A DNA stretch of 64,000 bases from Endozoicomonas numazuensis (GCF_000722635.1 NZ_JOKH01000004.1:370285-434284); one strand, 5' to 3'; shown: positions 28,967-39,383, counted from the first letter of the stretch. The notes: a model not told the origin generated them from the sequence alone. Translations and numbers: made by a program.

Positions 28967-29416
28967 TCAGTTGAGTAGTTGTTTTACAGTCTGACTGACC
29001 TGGTTCATGTCTGCTCTGCCCTGAACCTTGGGCTTGATAATACCCATAACTTTACCCATGTCACGCATGCTCTCGGCTCCGCTCTCGCGAATAGCCTCTG
29101 ACACTAGTTGACTGATTTCTTCGGCACTGAGCTGAGAAGGGAGAAAGTCATGAAGAACGGCCAGTTCCCGTTTTTCCTGGTCGACCAGATCGGTGCGCCC
29201 TGCAGACTCGAACTGACTGATGGCATCGCGGCGTTGCTTGGCCATCTTGTCGAGTGCTGCAAGGGCACGGGTGTCGTCGATCGACTTTTCGTCTACTTCG
29301 ATTCGTTTAAGCTCGGAAAGAGCCATACGAATAGTCCCCAGTCGAACCTTATCGCGATTGCGCATGGCATCCTTCATTGCAGCAGTCAATACTTCCATGA
29401 CCTGGCATTCGCTCAT
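28967..29416 (-). CDS. YqeY/GatB-like domain protein
   Basis: 149 residues of the YqeY family, related to the tRNA-binding tail of GatB amidotransferase subunits. It has the family patterns RNRDKVRLGTIRMALSELKR, LPSQLSAEEI and MGKVMGIIKPKVQGRADM. GAGGTAA precedes the ATG. It sits between rpsU and dnaG, as is usual outside the enterics. Its role in the cell is not established. Confidence 0.93.
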   Translation of the reverse strand: MSECQVMEVLTAAMKDAMRNRDKVRLGTIRMALSELKRIEVDEKSIDDTRALAALDKMAKQRRDAISQFESAGRTDLVDQEKRELAVLHDFLPSQLSAEEISQLVSEAIRESGAESMRDMGKVMGIIKPKVQGRADMNQVSQTVKQLLN

Positions 29417-29502
29417 GTTCTTACCTCAATACGATCCCTTCCCGAAAGAAAGGTTCGAGCTGATGAATGGGTGTCGAAGCTATTAAAATCGGAAACCTGA
29501 TC

Positions 29503-29718
29503 TTAATACAGACGCTCGCGACGACGCTGTTCGCGCTGCAGTTTTTTCAAATGACGCTTGACGGCAGCAGCAGCCTTACGCTTGCGAACGGAGGTTGGCT
29601 TTTCGTAGTGTTCACGACGACGTACTTCAGCCAGTACACCAGCCTTTTCGCAGGAGCGCTTAAAACGGCGCAGTGCTACATCAAACGGTTCATTTTCTTT
29701 AACTTTAACAGCAGGCAT
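29503..29718 (-). CDS. rpsU: 30S ribosomal protein S21
   Basis: 71 residues, the E. coli length. It starts [19 protein letters not shown], followed by the very basic C-terminus ([18 protein letters not shown]) typical of S21. First gene of the macromolecular-synthesis cluster; strong AGGAAGG ribosome site. Confidence 0.98.
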   Translation of the reverse strand: MPAVKVKENEPFDVALRRFKRSCEKAGVLAEVRRREHYEKPTSVRKRKAAAAVKRHLKKLQREQRRRERLY

Positions 29719-30369
29719 GCAGAGATCACCTTCCTATAAAAAATAGTGAGTACATTAATAAAGGTTTGCAGCCCGGCATAATAACATCTGCTTTTGGTAC
29801 CTCCTACTCTATTTAGAAAATGCTTCCCGGTTATTCCCTGGCCAAAAAGGACAGAGCAAGGATTTATTTTCAGTTTTGGCAATTTTCAAAAATATTGAAG
29901 CCTGCCAAATCAAGAGTAAATGGTTGAGCATTCACACTTTTTTCAGAGCTCAGCTGGGCTGAAACCCTTGAAGGCCGTGCGAAGAAGCTAATTCCGACCC
30001 GCAAAATAAGTCTAAACAAATGTCCAGACTAGCCGCGTATTTTCAGGGGTGCGAATTTTATAGACTATTTTCAGTAAATGCAAAAACAGGCATGCTTTTG
30101 TCGTTTAGGGAGCCTCAGGGGTTGCGGTCTCTGGGATTTCCTGCAAAGGCCGGTTTGCAGTATCATCCCAGACCCTGCAGCAGGTACTGAACATTAACGT
30201 TGTACGTTGGTTCTTAATATCCGCTCCCTTGCTATTTGTGCTGAGGGTGATGGATTGGAAGCCTGCCTGAATGATGGTAATCCACAGGGTCTGTGAGTAT
30301 AAGCACCTTTGCCGGTACTTATAGGCAGGCTGATGTTAACCGCTCGAAGCTTTTGATGGGTTCTAACAG
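29719..30369. other. Divergent intergenic region rpsU-tsaD (651 bp)
   Basis: No gene seen. A possible minus-strand promoter reads TTGCAT (complement of 30078-30083), 17 bases, then TAAAAT (complement of 30055-30060); it would give rpsU a leader of about 330 bases. No clear promoter or riboswitch was recognised for tsaD. Confidence 0.4.
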
Positions 30370-31425
30370 ATGATAGTGCTCGGGATTGAAACATCCTGTG
30401 ATGAGTCAGGCATTGCGCTCTATGACAGTCAAAAAGGGCTGATGGCGGACGCCTTATACAGCCAGATTGAGATGCATACTGAATATGGTGGTGTAGTGCC
30501 TGAACTGGCCTCCAGGGATCATATTCAGCGGGTTCTTCCCCTGATTAATCAGGTGTTAGAGAAAGCGGGTATCACCCGAAAAGAGATTGATGCGGTTGCC
30601 TACACAAAAGGGCCGGGTTTGATAGGAGCCCTGATGGTGGGTGCCTGTATCGGACGTTCCATGGCCTGGGCTCTGGGGGTGCCTTCAGTAGGGGTGCACC
30701 ATATGGAAGGTCATTTGCTGGCTCCCATGCTGGAAGAGAATCCTCCTGAATTTCCGTTTCTTGCCCTTCTGGTGTCTGGCGGTCATACCCAGCTGGTTAG
30801 AGTGGATGGTATTGGACAATATGAGTTGCTTGGCGAATCTGTAGATGATGCTGCAGGTGAAGCTTTTGACAAGGTGGCAGCCATGCTTGAGCTGGGTTAC
30901 CCCGGTGGACCCAAGGTGTCCAAACTTGCGCAGTCTGGCACCGAAGGACGTTTTCGTTTTCCCAGACCCATGTGTGACCGTCCGGGTTTGGACTTCAGTT
31001 TTAGTGGTTTGAAAACCTTCACACTCAATACCGTAGCCGCCTGTAAAAAAGAGGGTGATCTGACAGAGCAGGATAGAGCTGATATTGCCTGGGCTTTTGA
31101 AGATGCAGTGGTCGATACTCTGGCTTTAAAATGTCGTCGGGCTCTCAGGCAAACCGGGTTGAAGCAGCTGGTCATTGCGGGTGGAGTGAGTGCGAACCGT
31201 CGTCTGAGGCATCAGCTTGAAGCCATGGCGGTTAAAGAAGGTGGCAGTCTTCGCTACGCCAGACCAGAGTTTTGCACCGACAATGGAGCCATGATTGCCT
31301 ATGCTGGCTGTCAGCGACTTCTTGCAGGTCAGAATGAACCTCTTGAAGTGGCGCCTATGCCACGTTGGAACATGGAAACACTGGAAGCCGTTAATTCTGA
31401 ATCAGAGGGTAAGGTGAATGGATAG
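30370..31425 (+). CDS. tsaD: tRNA N6-adenosine threonylcarbamoyltransferase TsaD
   Basis: Transfers threonylcarbamoyl to A37 of ANN-decoding tRNAs, with TsaB and TsaE. 351 residues. ASKHA-fold signatures: [19 protein letters not shown] at the start, metal-binding histidines in [12 protein letters not shown] (about 110-121), [10 protein letters not shown] and [10 protein letters not shown] near residue 275. Divergent from rpsU as in most gammaproteobacteria. Its 3' end overlaps folB by 8 bases. Confidence 0.98.
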   Translation: MIVLGIETSCDESGIALYDSQKGLMADALYSQIEMHTEYGGVVPELASRDHIQRVLPLINQVLEKAGITRKEIDAVAYTKGPGLIGALMVGACIGRSMAWALGVPSVGVHHMEGHLLAPMLEENPPEFPFLALLVSGGHTQLVRVDGIGQYELLGESVDDAAGEAFDKVAAMLELGYPGGPKVSKLAQSGTEGRFRFPRPMCDRPGLDFSFSGLKTFTLNTVAACKKEGDLTEQDRADIAWAFEDAVVDTLALKCRRALRQTGLKQLVIAGGVSANRRLRHQLEAMAVKEGGSLRYARPEFCTDNGAMIAYAGCQRLLAGQNEPLEVAPMPRWNMETLEAVNSESEGKVNG

Positions 31426-31783
31426 GGTTCGTATTGAACAGCTTGAGACTCAGGCTGTCATTGGTGTTTACGAATTTGAGCATGAAGCGCCCCAGCCTCT
31501 GATTATTGATCTTGAGCTGGAAGCTGATTTTTCCCGGGCTTTTCGTTCTGACGATCTGAGCGATGCACTGGATTATGATGCGATCAGCCAGGCGGTTCGT
31601 GCCTATTGTGAAGCATCTCGATATGCCTTGCTGGAAGCCTTGGCGGGAGGCATTATTAAGTTAATCCAGGCGAATTTCAGTGTTGACCGGGTCGGGGTAT
31701 TGATCCGAAAACCACAGGCATTGAAAGGTGCAGTAGCCTCCGTGTGGTGCGAACGAACCAGGGAAGAGATGCGCCAGCTATGA
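31418..31783 (+). CDS. folB: Dihydroneopterin aldolase
   Basis: Splits dihydroneopterin to hydroxymethyldihydropterin and glycolaldehyde in folate synthesis. 121 residues; recognised by [21 protein letters not shown], the catalytic-Lys region near LIRKPQAL and [12 protein letters not shown]. It overlaps tsaD by 8 bases and the folK-like gene by 4 (ATGA), so tsaD-folB-folK are coupled. Confidence 0.95.
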   Translation: MDRVRIEQLETQAVIGVYEFEHEAPQPLIIDLELEADFSRAFRSDDLSDALDYDAISQAVRAYCEASRYALLEALAGGIIKLIQANFSVDRVGVLIRKPQALKGAVASVWCERTREEMRQL

Positions 31784-32262
31784 CACTTTTTTACATTGGG
31801 GTCGGATCCAATGATGAAGCTGAAAACAATTGTCAGCAGATGATACAGGCGCTTCGGCAGCAGTTTGGAACGGTTCTGGTGAGCAGCCTGATTCAAACCA
31901 CGGCTGAAGGTGTTGATGCCGCTGATTATTACAATTCTGTCGTTTGCTTTGAGAGCGAAGCGTCTTCGATAGCGATCAATCAGTGGTGCAAGCAGGTTGA
32001 AGACCGCCTGGGTCGAATAAGAGGTAGTCTTCAGTGCCGGGCTGATCTCGATATTCTGCAGGCGGTTGAGGATGTTCGTGATGTAAAAGTCAGCGCTATA
32101 GAAGAGATTTACTATCGTCCTCTGGTGAAACAGTTGTGGCATTTCCAGACAGGCAAGCCAGTTCAAGTATTTACTGATGCGGTATGCATGACGTTTGAGT
32201 CTGGCGTACAACTGAGTAATCAGCCTCGTTTATTACCTGAACTGGAGTTTGAGGCGGTCTGA
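31780..32262 (+). CDS. Divergent HPPK-family protein (folK-like)
   Basis: 160 residues related to 6-hydroxymethyl-dihydropterin pyrophosphokinase. Seen: FYIGVGSN at the start, VSSLIQTTAEGVDAADYYNSVV, and RADLDIL, which keeps the two Mg-binding Asp. The usual GPRTLDLDIL region is altered (GSLQCRADLDIL), and the C-terminal third is not like canonical FolK. A main folK may lie elsewhere. The ATGA overlap with folB supports a pterin role. Confidence 0.8.
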   Translation: MTLFYIGVGSNDEAENNCQQMIQALRQQFGTVLVSSLIQTTAEGVDAADYYNSVVCFESEASSIAINQWCKQVEDRLGRIRGSLQCRADLDILQAVEDVRDVKVSAIEEIYYRPLVKQLWHFQTGKPVQVFTDAVCMTFESGVQLSNQPRLLPELEFEAV

Positions 32263-32302
32263 CTTCTATGTGTAGCCAACTGTAATACCCGATACCCGAT
32301 AC

Positions 32303-32365
32303 CCGTTCGCACTGAGCCTGTTGAAGTGCTTTACCTGCATCATTCGACAAACTCAGGATGAACGG
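32303..32365 (-). repeat. 63-bp dispersed imperfect palindrome, copy 3
   Basis: On the minus strand it reads CCGTTCATCCTGAGTTTGTC at one end and GGCTCAGTGCGAACGG at the other. It is 63 bp, the same length as copies 1 and 4, and closest to copy 1. It lies between the folK-like gene and cca, which converge here. Confidence 0.85.
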
Positions 32366-32400
32366 AATGTTTATGGCTGTTAACACTGGGTTGCACAGGC

Positions 32401-33534
32401 TTATTGGCTAAGCTGTTCCTGCATTCTCAAGACTCTTGTTTTTCTCAATTGCTCACCCACCGCTTTGCCCTTAAAACCCTGAGCAACAATTTCTTTGGCA
32501 TTCATTGACAGGCAGAGAGCGAGAAGCGCTTTCAGCATCTCCTGGCGGTTTTTGGGGAGAGGCTTTTCTTGGGCCTCGGCGATGCAGCTGCAGGCTTTCA
32601 AAAATGCTTCAAAGCGTTCTGTCCGTCTGAATGCGTCTGTTTTTTCAAACAGAGTCATCCAGCGCTCTGGTTCTCTGTCTGCAGAGTGTTCAATTAAGTC
32701 ACCGCTGTACTGAAACGTCAGGTTAGCCATCTCCGAAAACTGAGAAGGTGTTTTCAGTCGCTTGACCAGTGCCTTGATCATTTCTTGATTGAGTTCTAGT
32801 TCATTGGCAAAGGTTGCAGCGAATCTGACTTCAGGAGACTCCTGTCTGGATGCTGCAACCTGAAGCGATTTCATACCTGTTGAGTCTTTCTTCAGAAACG
32901 GTGTCCATTCAGGCATCACCACACTCATGGCATTACAAGCTGAGAGCACTTTAAAAAAGATTTCAGGGTTGGGTTCGCAAAGTGCCCTTGAGGTTTCCTG
33001 CCAGACTCGTTCGGCAACAAGATATGAGGCTTCGCCGCTATCAACCATAGAGCGCATCAGCTTCATCGTTTCAGGTGCAACACTGAACCCCAGGTGGTGA
33101 AATCGGGCTGCAAACCGGGCTACCCGAAGAATGCGTAAGGGGTCTTCCTGAAAGGCAGGTGAGACATGACGAAGTAACTTTTGCTTGAGGTCTGTCTGGC
33201 CATTATAGGGATCATGTATATTTCCCTGTTCATCCTCTGCTATAGCATTAATGGTCAGGTCTCTTCGGATCAGGTCTTCTTCCAGAGTGACATCAGGTGC
33301 TGTATGAAAAACAAAGCCGTTGTAACCATGGCCTGACTTTCTCTCAGTACGGGCCAATGCGTACTCTTCTTTGGTTTCAGGGTGGAGAAAAACCGGGAAA
33401 TCCTGGCCAACTGGTTGAAAGCCCTGATCGATCATTTGCTGTGGACTGCTGCCAACGACTACCCAGTCGTGATCCTTAACCGGAAGGTTCAGTAACTTGT
33501 CTCGAACGGCACCGCCGACCAGAAAAATGTTCAT
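32401..33534 (-). CDS. cca: CCA-adding tRNA nucleotidyltransferase
   Basis: Adds or repairs the 3' CCA of tRNAs. 377 residues. The nucleotidyltransferase core has LVGGAVRDKLL, the DHDWVVVG metal-binding acidic pair, RRDLTINAIA and DPLRILRVARFAARF. It is close to the E. coli family (class II, gammaproteobacterial) but shorter; no HD phosphohydrolase motif is evident in the C-terminal third, unlike E. coli Cca. It stands alone, converging on folK. Confidence 0.95.
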   Translation of the reverse strand: MNIFLVGGAVRDKLLNLPVKDHDWVVVGSSPQQMIDQGFQPVGQDFPVFLHPETKEEYALARTERKSGHGYNGFVFHTAPDVTLEEDLIRRDLTINAIAEDEQGNIHDPYNGQTDLKQKLLRHVSPAFQEDPLRILRVARFAARFHHLGFSVAPETMKLMRSMVDSGEASYLVAERVWQETSRALCEPNPEIFFKVLSACNAMSVVMPEWTPFLKKDSTGMKSLQVAASRQESPEVRFAATFANELELNQEMIKALVKRLKTPSQFSEMANLTFQYSGDLIEHSADREPERWMTLFEKTDAFRRTERFEAFLKACSCIAEAQEKPLPKNRQEMLKALLALCLSMNAKEIVAQGFKGKAVGEQLRKTRVLRMQEQLSQ

Positions 33535-34308
33535 GTCATCTCTATCTAAACCGTTGATTAAATCATCTTAACTTCCTGACTGTGAGCTGTGAACAGGAAG
33601 TCTATCAACAAAAAAAGCAGAAAAAGCCTGATTTTGAGTTTATATGGCTTTACCGAAGAATGTGATTATGGGGAGGACTGTTCAGCCAGAGCTTGCCCTG
33701 TTCCATCGCAATAGTCTTCAAAGGGGGCTTGAGCATACATTGAGATCTTTAGTAAAACGTGGCGTATCATTTTTTTTCATAGGCCGTTTTGCTGTACATG
33801 GGCAAACAACTCGTTATATGGGATTGAATGCATGAAGGCTTAGGGAAGGTAGGCCTTAGCCCCACAAGATTTATTCGTCCCTTCCCTGAACAATCAAAAG
33901 GGGATGAAAAAAGAAAATGTTAATTGGCAAAATTGGCCACGAATGATTAAAAAAATCTGCCCCCTGGATCTGGGAATTCTTATGGATTTTGTGCATGATT
34001 GCGAACGGGCCAAAAGCCTTTGTCAATGGAGATTGGCAATGGAGATTGGCAATTATAAGTTATCAAAAAGGGTTTAAGGAGCTTAGTCCCTCCCGGCTGG
34101 CTGATGTCGGAAACCTTTTTGTGTTTACAAAACAAACCGATTTGAGTGGAAATGTCGTCGGCTTTAAATCAAACCAGCCGAGAATCAGTGAATCGTGTTT
34201 TGTCACCTTGGAGGGAGGCAATATGATCCATAAATGTCAGGCATTTCCCGATTAGATATAACGGCATGGGTCAAGGATTACGTTTGCCGACACTGGGGGA
34301 GACACCAA
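33535..34308. other. Intergenic region cca-putA (774 bp)
   Basis: Short open frames here show no recognisable domain, codon pattern or good ribosome site. A 12-13 bp unit (GGAGATTGGCAAT) is tandemly duplicated near 34026-34052. No known regulator site is identified, though putA leaders are often long. Confidence 0.4.
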
Positions 34309-37300
34309 ATGTTTGAGGCCAATGCCGTATTTAATTCTGACTTTGTCCAGGGAGGGGCAGCTAAGCTTTGGAAGGCTATTTCTCCACTCTACAGCGTAGA
34401 TGAGTCAGCCTGGCTTGCTCAGCTGGTCGATCTGGCCAGACCAGAACCGCAGCGATTAGCTGCAGTAACTCGACGAGCCACTGACCTGGTGGAACAGGTT
34501 CGAGTTCGTGAAGATTCCATCCACATGATTGACTCCATGCTGTTGCAATACAGCCTGGATACCCGCGAAGGTATTCTGCTGATGTGTCTGGCAGAAGCCC
34601 TGATGAGAGTGCCTGATTCTGAAACAGCCGATGCTCTGATTCGTGACAAGCTCAGTGTGGCTGAATGGGAAAGACACCTTAAGAAAAGTGATTCCTTGCT
34701 GGTGAACGCTTCCACCTGGGGACTGATGTTGACCGGTAAAGTGGTAACATTGGATAAGACTGAAGACGGTCGCCCAATAAGTGTAATTGGTCGTCTGGTT
34801 AAGAAAATGGGTGAACCTGTGATTCGTCAGGCTGTGAATCAGGCGATGAAGATTATGGGCGAGCATTTTGTGCTGGGTCGCACTATTGAAGAAGCACTCA
34901 AGAACGGTCGTAAACCAAGGGAAAAAGGTTATACGTATTCGTTTGATATGTTGGGTGAAGCGGCTCTGACAGCCAAGGATGCAGAGAAATATCTGGCATC
35001 TTACATAGCTGCTGTTAAGTCCGTTGGGCAGGAGAAGAGTGACGGATTTAAAGGCCCAAGTCCTACTGTTTCTATTAAATTGTCTGCGTTGCATCCCCGT
35101 TATGAAGTGGCCAATGAAGCTCGAGTTCTTACCGAACTGTTCGACAGCGTACTGGGTTTGATTCGAACTGCCAGAAGTTTGAATGTTGGCATCACTATTG
35201 ATGCAGAAGAGCAGGATCGCCTTGAATTGTCGTTGAAACTGTTCGAAAAGCTTTATCGTCATCCGGACTGTCAGGGCTGGGGTGATTTTGGTCTGGTGGT
35301 TCAGGCTTACGGTAAGAGAGCGTTGCCTGTTCTGGCCTGGTTGGCTGCACTGGCAAAAGAGCAGGGCGATCAAATTCCTGTGCGTTTGGTTAAAGGTGCC
35401 TATTGGGACAGTGAAATCAAGTTGTGCCAACAGTCCGGGCATTCAGGATACCCTGTTTATACTCGTAAAGAATCCACTGATGTTGCTTATCTGGTCTGTG
35501 CCCGCTTCCTGTTGAGTGAGCCTGTTAAAGGGGCTATTTATCCTCAGTTTGCTACACATAATGCTCATACTGTGGCCAGTATTCTGAGCATGGCAGAGCA
35601 CGAACACTTTGAATTCCAGCGTTTGCACGGAATGGGAGATGCTCTCTACAACACGGTGTTGGAGAAGGAAAAGTCTCACGTCCGGATTTATGCGCCGGTA
35701 GGCAGTCACAAAGATTTGCTGCCTTACCTGGTGCGTCGACTGCTGGAAAACGGTGCTAACTCATCTTTTGTTCATCGTCTGGTAGATGCCAAGACTCCCG
35801 TTGTGGATCTGGTTCACCATCCGGTCTCAGTGCTTGAGAAGCATAGCTCTCTGGCTAATGACCGAATTCCCTTACCTGTAGATATTTTTCGTTCGCTACC
35901 GGCATTTGGAGAGAATAGAGCTAACTCCATGGGTGTCAATATCGATATTGAGTCTCAGTGGCAGCCGTTTTCTGAATCGGTTCAGAAATTTATGACCAAA
36001 ACGTGGCATAAGGGTCCTGTCATTTCTGGTCAGCAGGTAGAAACTGAAAAAACGGTGAATGTGCACTGCCCATACCAGCTCAGTGAGTTGGCGGGCTGTC
36101 TGCATTACGCCGGAGAAAAAGAAGTGGATCAGGCTATTGCAGTCGCTCACAAGGCCTTTGACAGCTGGAATCAGACGCCGGTTGAAACTCGTGCCCAAAG
36201 CCTGGAAAAACTGGCAGATTTGCTGGAATCTAATCTCGAAGAGCTGGTGGCCCTGTGTCATAAAGAAGCAGGAAAAACGATTCACGACAGTATTGATGAA
36301 GTGCGTGAAGCGGTTGATTTCTGTCGTTACTATGCCAATCAGGCTCGTAAGAAATTCTCTGCACCACAGATTATGCCTGGACCTACCGGTGAGTCGAACG
36401 AGCTCTACCTGACTGGTCGTGGTGTATTCCTGTGCATCAGTCCATGGAACTTCCCTCTGGCTATCTTCCTGGGGCAGGTGGTCGCCGCTCTGGCTTCCGG
36501 TAATACCGTTGTGGCCAAACCTGCTGAGCAGACCACTCTAATTGCTGCTCGTGCGGTTGGTATGATGCTGGAAGCAGGCATTCCCGGGGAGGCCATCCAG
36601 TTAGTGCCGGGTGAAGGTAAGGATATCGGTCATCAGTTGACCTCTGATCTTCGTATTGCAGGCGTAGCTTTTACAGGGTCAACCCAGACAGCGCGTTTGA
36701 TTAACCAGACTTTGGCAACACGTGAAGGGGCTATTGTGCCTCTGATTGCTGAAACCGGGGGTCAGAATGCCATGATCGTAGACTCCACGGCGCTGCCAGA
36801 GCAGGTAGTGACCGATGTCGTTCAATCTGCTTTCGCCAGTGCCGGGCAGCGTTGTTCCGCCCTGCGTGTTCTTTATGTTCAGGAAGATATTGCTGATCGT
36901 ATTGAAGACCTGCTGGTAGGTGCCATGGCTGAACTGAAAGTGGGTAATCCTTCTCTGCATGAAACGGATCTGGGTCCTGTAATCAGTGAAGTGGCTCAGA
37001 AAGGACTGCAGGCCCACATTGATCGCATGAAGCAGGAAGCACGCCTTATTGGGCAAGTTGATCTGGGTGCAGAATGCAATGAAGGTTACTTTATTGCTCC
37101 GGTCGCTTTTGAGATTGAAAGCATCAGTCAGTTGGACAAAGAACAGTTTGGTCCCATTCTGCACGTGATTCGTTACAAGGCCTCTGAGCTGGATAAGGTT
37201 ATCCGGGAAATCAATGGCACAGGCTATGGTTTGACACTGGGTGTGCACAGCCGGAATGAAGCGACATCCTCTTACATCGAGCAGAGTCTGAAAGTAGGAA

Positions 37301-37497
37301 ATGCTTATATCAATCGAAACCAGATTGGTGCGGTTGTAGGTGTTCAGCCTTTTGGTGGTCAAGGTCTTTCCGGCACAGGACCAAAAGCAGGCGGCCCACA
37401 CTATCTGTATCGTTTTGCAACCGAACGTACCCGCAGTATTAATACGACAGCGGTTGGAGGTAATGCCACGTTGCTGTCTTTGGGAGCAGGTCACTAA
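34309..37497 (+). CDS. putA: Bifunctional proline dehydrogenase / glutamate-semialdehyde dehydrogenase
   Basis: Oxidises proline to glutamate in two steps. 1062 residues. The proline dehydrogenase barrel (about 150-470) contains VSIKLSALHPRYE, RLVKGAYWDSEIK and QFATHNAHT. The aldehyde dehydrogenase (about 560-1050) has catalytic Glu in AETGGQNAMIVD and Cys in SAGQRCSALRVL. There is no N-terminal ribbon-helix-helix domain, so unlike E. coli PutA it should not repress put genes. The ATG at 34309 has GGGGGAG 7 bases upstream; the frame is open further upstream without a better start. putP lies 270 bases downstream. Confidence 0.97.
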   Translation: MFEANAVFNSDFVQGGAAKLWKAISPLYSVDESAWLAQLVDLARPEPQRLAAVTRRATDLVEQVRVREDSIHMIDSMLLQYSLDTREGILLMCLAEALMRVPDSETADALIRDKLSVAEWERHLKKSDSLLVNASTWGLMLTGKVVTLDKTEDGRPISVIGRLVKKMGEPVIRQAVNQAMKIMGEHFVLGRTIEEALKNGRKPREKGYTYSFDMLGEAALTAKDAEKYLASYIAAVKSVGQEKSDGFKGPSPTVSIKLSALHPRYEVANEARVLTELFDSVLGLIRTARSLNVGITIDAEEQDRLELSLKLFEKLYRHPDCQGWGDFGLVVQAYGKRALPVLAWLAALAKEQGDQIPVRLVKGAYWDSEIKLCQQSGHSGYPVYTRKESTDVAYLVCARFLLSEPVKGAIYPQFATHNAHTVASILSMAEHEHFEFQRLHGMGDALYNTVLEKEKSHVRIYAPVGSHKDLLPYLVRRLLENGANSSFVHRLVDAKTPVVDLVHHPVSVLEKHSSLANDRIPLPVDIFRSLPAFGENRANSMGVNIDIESQWQPFSESVQKFMTKTWHKGPVISGQQVETEKTVNVHCPYQLSELAGCLHYAGEKEVDQAIAVAHKAFDSWNQTPVETRAQSLEKLADLLESNLEELVALCHKEAGKTIHDSIDEVREAVDFCRYYANQARKKFSAPQIMPGPTGESNELYLTGRGVFLCISPWNFPLAIFLGQVVAALASGNTVVAKPAEQTTLIAARAVGMMLEAGIPGEAIQLVPGEGKDIGHQLTSDLRIAGVAFTGSTQTARLINQTLATREGAIVPLIAETGGQNAMIVDSTALPEQVVTDVVQSAFASAGQRCSALRVLYVQEDIADRIEDLLVGAMAELKVGNPSLHETDLGPVISEVAQKGLQAHIDRMKQEARLIGQVDLGAECNEGYFIAPVAFEIESISQLDKEQFGPILHVIRYKASELDKVIREINGTGYGLTLGVHSRNEATSSYIEQSLKVGNAYINRNQIGAVVGVQPFGGQGLSGTGPKAGGPHYLYRFATERTRSINTTAVGGNATLLSLGAGH

Positions 37498-37510
37498 TCA
37501 TCTAAAACCC

Positions 37511-37603
37511 GGGTTCCCATGCTCCTGCGTAGGAACCCATATCTCTCATAGTGCATTGTCCGGTTGTTCTGGAGGGCATGCGTTCCCACGCTCAGCGTGG
37601 GAA
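37511..37603. repeat. Pair of short palindromes between putA and putP
   Basis: GGGTTCC (37511-37517) pairs with GGAACCC (37532-37538), and TTCCCACGCT pairs with AGCGTGGGAA (37583-37603). Both have the look of one short dispersed GTTCCCACGC-type palindrome found in multiple copies in many bacterial genomes. Together they could also act as the putA terminator. Confidence 0.6.
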
Positions 37604-37767
37604 AGAGGGGTTTTATAGCGGCTATTCAATCCATGTTTTTGATATGGATGAACACCTGACAAAGAGCCCGTCGCTCTGATAACAAATTTTGCCTGAGTTT
37701 TTTTGGGGAGTCGGATAAACCTTTATCTGGCAGTGCTCAGGACAAATTATAAATAACGGAAAGAATA

Positions 37768-39258
37768 ATGATTACGAATACTTTTGCGACAATAGTGACA
37801 TTTGTCGTGTATCTGGCCATGATGTTGATGATTGGCCTGTGGGCCTGGAAACGTACTGCAAATTCAGAAGATTATTTCCTCGGTGGGCGGAGTCTGGGGC
37901 CCTGGCCTGCAGCTCTGAGTGCGGGTGCTTCTGATATGAGCGGGTGGCTTTTACTGGGTCTGCCTGGTTATGCCTTTGCTTCAGGTGTTGAAGCTTTCTG
38001 GCTGGCAGGAGGCCTGCTGATAGGCACCTGGCTGAACTGGTTGTTGCTGGCTCGCCGTCTGCGAGTTTACAGTGAAGCATCAGGCAATGCGCTGACTCTG
38101 CCAGAGTTCTTTACCAACCGCTTCCGAGATACCTCTAAAATGCTGCAGGTGGTATCCGCTTTCTTCATCCTGTTGTTTTTCCTTTTCTATACCAGCTCTG
38201 GTCTGGTTGCGGGTGGCAAACTGTTTGAAACGGTTTTCGGACTGGATTACACCTGGGCGGTTATCATAGGCACCCTGTGTGTGATCTCCTACACGCTGTT
38301 CGGGGGCTTTCTCGCTGTATCCTGGACGGATCTGGTTCAAGGTCTGTTGATGGCAGCAGCTATGGTGATTGTACCGGTTATTGCACTGCAAACCGGAAAT
38401 ACCGATACTTCTTTGTTTGAGCAATTACGCGTTCACAATGCAGAACTGTTGAACCCATTTACAACCTCTTCTGGCGAAGCTCTGGGCTGGATGGCTATTG
38501 TTTCTCTGATGACCTGGGGTCTGGGGTACTTTGGACAGCCACACATTCTGGCTCGTTTTGCAGGCATTCGCTCTGAAAAAGATGTACCTACAGCTCGTCG
38601 TATAGCAGTTGGCTGGAGTGCAATCTCTATGCTGGGTGCCATTATGGTGGGCCTGATTGGTTTACTCTATATCAATGAAATGGATCTGTCTCTGGGAGAC
38701 GGTGAAACTATTTTCATGGTTATGGTTAATGCACTGTTCCACCCAGTAGTCGCCGGTATTCTGCTGGCGGCTATTCTGGCTGCGATTATGAGTACTGCAG
38801 ATTCTCAGTTACTGGTCTCTTCTTCTGCTCTGGCAGAAGACTTCTACAAGGCCGTTCTTCGTAAAGACGCTGATCAGAAAGAAGTTCTGATGGTGGGCCG
38901 ACTGGCTGTCATTCTCATTGCACTGGTTGCTCTGACTCTGGCCATGTCACCTGACAGTTCTGTTCTGGGACTGGTTTCTTATGCCTGGGCTGGATTTGGT
39001 GCTGCGTTCGGTCCAGCGTTGCTCATGAGTCTATATTGGAAGCGTATGAACCGAAATGGTGCTCTTGCTGGAATTATTGTGGGTGGTGTCACTGTCGTTC
39101 TGTGGAAGCAGGTGTCGGGCGGTATTTTCGATCTTTACGAAATTGTTCCGGGCATGCTGTTTGCCTTTATCGCTATCGTGGGTGTCAGCCTGAATTCCTC
39201 TGAGCCGAAAGCTGAAATCATTGAAGAGTTTGATGAAGTGGAAAAAGCTCTGGCTTGA
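37768..39258 (+). CDS. putP: Sodium/proline symporter
   Basis: Imports proline with Na+. 496 residues with about 13 transmembrane helices of the solute:sodium symporter family. Seen: GGRSLGPWPAALSAGASDMSGW near residue 40 (includes the Na+/proline site region), GLPGYAFASG, ISYTLFGGFLAVSWTD near 180, and AAIMSTADSQLLVSSSALAED near 345. It follows putA in the same direction, the usual pairing, and has an acidic C-terminal tail. Confidence 0.97.
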   Translation: MITNTFATIVTFVVYLAMMLMIGLWAWKRTANSEDYFLGGRSLGPWPAALSAGASDMSGWLLLGLPGYAFASGVEAFWLAGGLLIGTWLNWLLLARRLRVYSEASGNALTLPEFFTNRFRDTSKMLQVVSAFFILLFFLFYTSSGLVAGGKLFETVFGLDYTWAVIIGTLCVISYTLFGGFLAVSWTDLVQGLLMAAAMVIVPVIALQTGNTDTSLFEQLRVHNAELLNPFTTSSGEALGWMAIVSLMTWGLGYFGQPHILARFAGIRSEKDVPTARRIAVGWSAISMLGAIMVGLIGLLYINEMDLSLGDGETIFMVMVNALFHPVVAGILLAAILAAIMSTADSQLLVSSSALAEDFYKAVLRKDADQKEVLMVGRLAVILIALVALTLAMSPDSSVLGLVSYAWAGFGAAFGPALLMSLYWKRMNRNGALAGIIVGGVTVVLWKQVSGGIFDLYEIVPGMLFAFIAIVGVSLNSSEPKAEIIEEFDEVEKALA

Positions 39259-39383
39259 TTGCTATGAGTGATTGATATTAAAAACAAGTGGCTGTGAAGT
39301 AGCAGTCACTTGTCCGATAGCCTCCTACTTGTCCGACAGCCTCCTGGACAGAAGATAAGGTTGAGAAAGCATTCTGTTTAAAA

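Noticed and set aside
33644-34255. Two short open frames before putA
   Set aside because: No family resemblance and poor ribosome sites; treated as intergenic.
34456-35442. 328-codon antisense open frame over putA
   Set aside because: Codon-bias shadow of a highly conserved enzyme; Thr/Gln/His-rich, with no domain.
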